From positions 1 through 40,356 of the forward strand of contig NZ_CAKXZT010000176.1 of the NCBI RefSeq assembly GCF_935825525.1: a stretch of DNA of 40,356 bases, given 5' to 3'. Below the pieces are notes generated by a model. It searched no databases. It saw only the letters and a list, made by a program, of their open reading frames with translations, and was not told the origin of the DNA. A program made the position numbers and the translations under genes. This document shows positions 36,664 through 40,356 of the stretch, in pieces. Each line of letters starts with the position of its first letter. Within the stretch, counting starts at the first letter, position 1. This stretch comes from Mesorhizobium escarrei. GTDB lineage: Bacteria; Pseudomonadota; Alphaproteobacteria; Rhizobiales; Rhizobiaceae.

Positions 36664-36864
36664 TTAGTCCAGCGTCTCGACGACGAAGGATGCGGCAATC
36701 AAATCATCGGCATCGATTCTGCCCTTGCCGCCCTCCAGGACCGCTGCGACCTTTCGAAAGGTCTTCAGTTCGTTCTCGGTAATCCGGGCGCCGCGCATCC
36801 TCTCATTGAGGTCGGCCACGCGCATTCGCAGCGCCTGGGACGCTCCAATCTCACGGTTCGACAT
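36664..36864 (-). CDS. Small soluble protein of unknown function (66 aa)
   Basis: MSNREIGASQALRMRVADLN, then a charged helical region ending in DADDLIAASFVVETLD. It is probably all-helical, with no membrane or metal motif. GAGGAA lies upstream of ATG 36864. It lies 14 nt before the zinc-ribbon gene in the same direction, so the two may be one operon. Not recognised. Confidence 0.6.
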   Translation of the reverse strand: MSNREIGASQALRMRVADLNERMRGARITENELKTFRKVAAVLEGGKGRIDADDLIAASFVVETLD

Positions 36865-36939
36865 AGTGATCACATTCCTCGTCGCTTGACTTCCCGCCGC
36901 ACCTTTCGGCACGGCGGGCTGTCCTCCCAGTCGCTTAGC

Positions 36940-37239
36940 TCATTCGATGACTTTGATGATCTTGCGCGTGCCCGGGTCAACCATAACGGTCCGGTTGTCG
37001 ACCACCACGTAACGGTATTTTGTGTTGGGGACTTCACGAAGTTCGACGGTTTCGGGCAAGGTTGAGCCGATATTGAGCTCCACTCCAGGGATTTTCACCG
37101 ATGCTAGCGGCTGCTTTTTGACATATTCCCTGATGACGGTCTCCTGTTCAGGCTCGATGACTACGTCCTGAGCGGCAGCGGCGCCGATACCGGCCAGCAA
37201 CAGAAACCCGGCGGCTGCAGTGGAAAGACGCATACTCAT
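36940..37239 (-). CDS. DUF1236-family exported protein
   Basis: 99 residues. A signal peptide (LSTAAAGFLLLAGIGAAAAQ) is followed by the DUF1236 pattern: EQETVIREYVKKQPLASVKIP, VELREVPNTKYRYVVVDNRTVMVDPGTRKIIKVIE. This family is largely restricted to rhizobia and relatives; its function is unknown. AAAGGAGG precedes the ATG at ideal spacing. Confidence 0.92.
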   Translation of the reverse strand: MSMRLSTAAAGFLLLAGIGAAAAQDVVIEPEQETVIREYVKKQPLASVKIPGVELNIGSTLPETVELREVPNTKYRYVVVDNRTVMVDPGTRKIIKVIE

Positions 37240-37460
37240 AAGTGCCTCCTTTATGTGAGCTCTATTGTGCTGAACGGCATCGTCTTCGCGCCAGTCTCAC
37301 CAAACCTCAGGCAGCCGCAAACGTTCCTTGGTTGGGCTTCGGTCTGATTCGAGACGGGACCTAAGTCTCATCTGTTTTCGCGTAATAGCCCGGACACCGC
37401 GCCACCCGGAACTGCGGCTGCTCGTAGCAGTTGCTAGCTGTGAGTTTACGGAAGGAGCCG

Positions 37461-37544
37461 ATGGAAAATGGCGTCCACCAAGCCCGCTGGTTACTCGCTG
37501 CGGTCTTCGCCGTCGCCATCACGTTCCTGGCGAACGGTCGTTAG
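37461..37544 (+). CDS. Candidate 27-residue membrane microprotein
   Basis: GGAAGGAG lies 4 nt before an ATG. The frame reads MENGVHQARWLLAAVF then AVAITFLANGR and stops at TAG. About 15 consecutive residues (WLLAAVFAVAITFLA) form one membrane-spanning helix between a polar start and a basic end. The strong ribosome site plus clean helix make it a credible small protein, too short for routine gene finders. Expression is not shown. Confidence 0.5.
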   Translation: MENGVHQARWLLAAVFAVAITFLANGR

Positions 37545-37624
37545 CTAGGGATCGGCCGGATTTGACGATTGGACCAAGAACGAACTGAGATCTGCGCAGC
37601 TACGTCCCTTCCTGCGCTGATAAG

Positions 37625-37689
37625 GACTACCCGCCATTCCTCAATTTTGGCGGGTGGTCCACCTTCACGGCTGGTCCACAATCACGGCT
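37625..37689. repeat. Hairpin followed by a 17-bp tandem duplication
   Basis: GACTACCCGCCA (37625-37636) pairs with TGGCGGGTGGTC (37648-37659) with one G-T wobble. Next, GGTCCACCTTCACGGCT and GGTCCACAATCACGGCT stand in tandem (37656-37689). It lies just past the end of the minus-strand DUF982 gene and could be its terminator. Confidence 0.6.
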
Positions 37690-37748
37690 GGCCAAGTCCG
37701 CCCGGGCGAGGCCTGTCAGCGGTTCAAGCTCGCGAGGGCAGCATCACC

Positions 37749-38033
37749 TCATATAAGGTCTTCGGCAACCCCGTCGAATTTCTTGAGGCCTGCGCTTGGA
37801 GGCTTTTGCCTGAGAAGCCTCTGTTCAGATGCGGCTGCCTCGAAAGCAGCGAACGCAGCTTGGTGACTGCAATGTCCGGCCAGGCATTCCCCGATCATTC
37901 GGATTGCTTCAAGTCGGGACGGCTTGTCCATGGATGGCCATGGTTGCTGCAGCGCTTTCGCAGCGTCGGCTATCGACGCGATCGCCATCGATTTGCCATT
38001 CAAGCAGATTGAAATCGGAATGAGCGCGGTCAT
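37749..38033 (-). CDS. DUF982-family protein
   Basis: 94 residues. The DUF982 pattern is visible: a strand pair (ISICLNGKSMAIASIADAAKAL), the WP turn (LQQPWPSMDKPSRLEAIRMI), and a final helix (HQAAFAAFEAAASEQRLL). The family is expanded in rhizobia and has no known function. ATG 38033 gives the normal domain start; the frame opens at 38249 without family resemblance. Confidence 0.85.
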   Translation of the reverse strand: MTALIPISICLNGKSMAIASIADAAKALQQPWPSMDKPSRLEAIRMIGECLAGHCSHQAAFAAFEAAASEQRLLRQKPPSAGLKKFDGVAEDLI

Positions 38034-38309
38034 TTTTAAAGCTCGCCAGGATTGAACGCGGCTAAACGCGAAGACAAGGCAGTGGTTGCATACTTGTGAT
38101 TCAGAGCGCCGCTGTCCGATACGATCGAGCCTGAACATGCACGTCCGATAGCCTTGATCGTTTCGGCGGCGCCGGTGCTGAAGTCCTTCGGGGATTCGAC
38201 CGGGAAGCCCCATCGCCATTAACCGAACTGAAAACCAGCCCAGCAGCAAATACCGTGGAACCTTTCAAAGCCGCATGCCTTGTCCGTTCTTCATGGAAGG
38301 AGGTGCGAA

Positions 38310-38732
38310 ATGAGCGTTGACATAGGAAAAGTCGCCATAGCCTTGCTTGGCCTGCTTGCCTACAAGAATAGGGATAGGATCGGCGAGTTAATCGCCGGTA
38401 GGAACTCGACGGATGCCAAAAACGCTGGCTCCCCCGGCGGGGTCGGCGACATCCTGGAGCGTCTCAGGAATGCGGGTGCGGGCGATCAAGTCGATTCTTG
38501 GGTTGGTACAGGATCGAATCGCCCGGTTCAGCGCGACCAAGTCGAGAAAGCCATCGACCCGCAAACGTTGAGCGATCTCGCGGAGCAAACCGGCTTGTCC
38601 CGCGAGGAACTTCTCGACCGGCTCACAAAAGAACTGCCCGACGCGGTGGACAAGCTTACTCCCGACGGCCAGATGCCTGTGAGCAAAGGTCCAAATCTCC
38701 TCGACGAAGTACCTGGAGCTAGTCGCACTTAG
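38310..38732 (+). CDS. YidB-like (DUF937) protein
   Basis: 140 residues. A short hydrophobic start (VAIALLGLLAYKNRDRIGEL) leads to a Gly/Ser linker, then the YidB core: DQVDSWVGTGSNRPVQRDQVEKAI, with LAEQTGLSREELLDRLTKELP toward the end. The fold is a helical bundle resembling DNA-binding folds; the role is unknown. GGAGGTGCGAA precedes ATG 38310. The stop codon abuts a MITE-like element. Confidence 0.92.
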   Translation: MSVDIGKVAIALLGLLAYKNRDRIGELIAGRNSTDAKNAGSPGGVGDILERLRNAGAGDQVDSWVGTGSNRPVQRDQVEKAIDPQTLSDLAEQTGLSREELLDRLTKELPDAVDKLTPDGQMPVSKGPNLLDEVPGASRT

Positions 38733-38875
38733 AGACTGTTTGGAAACTTTACTCTGGCGGCCATCTGATGGCGTTTTCTGCGCTTCCGGTGCTCACGGAC
38801 CCAAATGTCCGCTGCGCGCCGGTTCTCGAAACCACCACCATATGACTCGCCAGAGCGAATTTCGAAACAGTCTCT
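38731..38875. mobile_element. MITE-like element with terminal inverted repeats (~145 bp)
   Basis: The ends TTAGAGACTGTTT (38729-38741) and AAACAGTCTCTAA (38865-38877) are perfect inverted repeats. Imperfect similarity continues inward (GGAAACTTTACTCTGGCG against its partner GAAATTCGCTCTGGCG). TA on each side may be a target duplication. It has no transposase frame, so it would be moved in trans by an IS with the same ends. Confidence 0.7.
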
Positions 38876-38967
38876 AAGCACGAGGCTGAAAAATGAAAGC
38901 CCGTGCCTCCGGGTGAGGACGCGAGCCGATTAGCGCATCGCCGATACTATGTGTCCAGAATGGACCC

Positions 38968-40227
38968 TGTGAACGACCCGAGACATAGGTGACGTTTCGT
39001 ACCGGACACATGGGTAACACTTTTCGCCTTTTGACGGGAGGTGTTGATGCCGTGGAGAGAGTGTTCGGTGATGGAGGAACGTCTACGGTTCGTAGCCCGT
39101 CTGCTTGACGGGGAAGATATGAGCGATGTGTGCCGGGAGTTCGGCATCTCGCGCAAGACCGGCTACAAGATCTTCAACCGCTACAAGGATGAAGGCCCCG
39201 AGGCGCTCACCGATCGGACCCGTCGGCCGGTGAGATATGCCAATCAGTTGCCCGACCAGATCGAGCGGACGATCGTGCGCCTCAAGAAGGACAAGCCGCA
39301 CTGGGGCGCCAGGAAGATACGCGAGCTGCTGATCCGCAAGCTGGCCGGCGATGTGCGCATTCCAGCCAAGAGCACGGTGCATGCCGTGCTCGACCGCCAC
39401 GGTCTGATCAAGCATGCCCGTCAGAGGCGGCGCTGCAAGGCCGAGGGCACGCCGCTGTCGCAGGCCGCCGGGCCCAATGACTTATGGTGCGCCGACTTCA
39501 AGGGCGAGTTCAGGCTCGGCAGCGGACAGTACTGTTACCCCCTGACGGTAACCGACCAGGCCTCGCGCTATGTGCTGGCCTGCGAGGCCCTTGAATCGAC
39601 CAAGGAAGGTCCGGTCATCGAGACCTTCGTGCGCCTGTTCAGGCAACGCGGTCTGCCCGAGGCCATCAGGAGCGACAACGGCCTGCCGTTCGCTTCCCCC
39701 AATGGCCTCTACAATCTCTCCAGGCTTTCGGTCTTCTGGCTCAGGCTTGGCATTGCCATCGAGCGCATCCGGCCGGGCTGTCCAACCGAGAATGGCCGCC
39801 ACGAGCGCATGCATCGCACCCTCAAGGCCGAAACGACCCGCCCGCCCGGCATGAACAGCTTGCAGCAGCAGGCCAGGTTCGATGCTTTCATCAGCGAATT
39901 CAATGACGAAAGACCACACGAGGCGATCCAGATGAAGGCGCCGGCCGAGCTCTACACACCCTCTTCAAGAGCCTATCAAGGGTTGCCGGAAGTGGAATAT
40001 CCATTCCACGACCGCGATATCCTCGTCACCGCCTGCGGCCGCATCTGCATGCACAGGAAGAAGATCAACGTCTCAACCGTGCTCGCAGGGCAGAGGCTCG
40101 GAATCAAGGAGGTCGATGACGGCATTTGGCTCGTCAGCTTCATGCACTATGATCTCGGATACATCGACCTGGAGCAGAGAACATTGCAGACCATCGACAA
40201 CCCGTTCGGCACGAGGTTGTCACCCAT
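38968..40227 (+). mobile_element. IS481-family insertion sequence, right end truncated
   Basis: The left end TGTGAACGACCCGAGACATA matches the style of IS481 terminal repeats. The inverted partner should read GTCACCTATG...; GTCACCCAT is found at 40219-40227, and then the match stops, so the right terminal repeat is cut off or replaced. The transposase gene fills the element. Confidence 0.8.
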
Positions 40228-40356
40228 TGAAGTGCACCCCTCAGGTGAGACAGAGATCAGTAACAGTTCTCCGTTTCTGAGATTGCCGCAGGGAGAGACT
40301 GCAGCGGAAAACCTCCCGGTCTGCCTTCTCGATCACCTCATGAACGTGAACACAAC
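39047..40356 (+). CDS. IS481-family DDE transposase (open at the window edge)
   Basis: From ATG 39047 (GGGAGG upstream) the frame stays open to the window end, 436 codons. An N-terminal helix-turn-helix (CREFGISRKTGYKIFNRYKD) is followed by the DDE core with Asp150 (WCADFKGEF), Asp210 (RSDNGLPFASPNG) and Glu253 (NGRHERMH). Family similarity runs to about residue 393 (NPFGTRLSP); the next ~43 residues look like read-through into foreign DNA because the native stop and right terminal repeat are missing. Catalytic residues are intact. Confidence 0.9.
   Translation, partial: MPWRECSVMEERLRFVARLLDGEDMSDVCREFGISRKTGYKIFNRYKDEGPEALTDRTRRPVRYANQLPDQIERTIVRLKKDKPHWGARKIRELLIRKLAGDVRIPAKSTVHAVLDRHGLIKHARQRRRCKAEGTPLSQAAGPNDLWCADFKGEFRLGSGQYCYPLTVTDQASRYVLACEALESTKEGPVIETFVRLFRQRGLPEAIRSDNGLPFASPNGLYNLSRLSVFWLRLGIAIERIRPGCPTENGRHERMHRTLKAETTRPPGMNSLQQQARFDAFISEFNDERPHEAIQMKAPAELYTPSSRAYQGLPEVEYPFHDRDILVTACGRICMHRKKINVSTVLAGQRLGIKEVDDGIWLVSFMHYDLGYIDLEQRTLQTIDNPFGTRLSPIEVHPSGETEISNSSPFLRLPQGETAAENLPVCLLDHLMNVNT

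Noticed and set aside
37656..37689. 17-bp tandem repeat as an origin iteron
   Set aside because: There are only two units, with no Rep gene or AT-rich region.

Overview
The window looks like a chromosomal segment of a Mesorhizobium-type alphaproteobacterium (Hyphomicrobiales). Supporting signs are a complete rhizobial aapJQMP amino-acid transporter, the rhizobia-type small families DUF982 and DUF1236, high GC, and several intergenic palindromes of the kind scattered through Mesorhizobium genomes. These include the GCGCGTCC-TTT-GGACGCGC hairpin, the GCGCATGATCC...GGTCATGCGC dyad and the ATGCATGTCG...CGACATGCAT dyad. Species assignment is inference; no rRNA or tRNA gene was seen.

Layout. 1-3.4 kb: a MarR-GNAT fusion gene, then a heat-shock locus with an RpoH-like promoter, a perfect CIRCE operator, intact groES and a groEL copy broken by an internal out-of-frame deletion of about 113 nt. 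3.6-8.6 kb: a DUF1579-like gene, a TetR regulator divergent from an OsmC/SnoaL-like pair, then a rearranged patch where a 415-bp stretch (end of the SnoaL-like gene plus end of lysE) is duplicated on both sides of a VOC-family gene. 9-16.5 kb: a periplasmic amidohydrolase, a tightly overlapping four-gene minus-strand operon of mostly unknown small proteins ending in a YkgJ-type cysteine-cluster protein, a cold-shock protein, CsbD, a Tat-exported phosphoesterase, a secreted protein, and a TetR/NIPSNAP divergent pair. 16.5-25.7 kb: class II fumarase, two tandem DoxX membrane proteins, the ppk-ppx polyphosphate operon, a CHCC zinc-finger protein, a FAD monooxygenase and a PadR/membrane-protein pair. 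25.9-34.6 kb: a TIGR02117 protein, aapJQMP with a strong hairpin behind aapJ, a divergent metC-like gene, a DUF1232 protein and an ArsB/SLC13-type anion transporter. 34.6-40.4 kb: an accessory-looking end with an IS630 scrap, an NRAMP-like transporter, many short stress-type or unknown genes (zinc ribbon, DUF1236, DUF982, YidB, and a 27-residue membrane ORF too short for routine calling), a MITE-like element and an IS481-family element that runs to the window edge.

Most of the window is ordinary housekeeping and transport. No defence system, CRISPR array, prophage or biosynthetic cluster was seen. The parts most worth following are the groEL deletion, the duplicated junctions around the VOC gene, the four-gene operon of unknown function, the small membrane ORF, a terminator-like hairpin with no gene in front of it, and the mobile-element scars at the right end.
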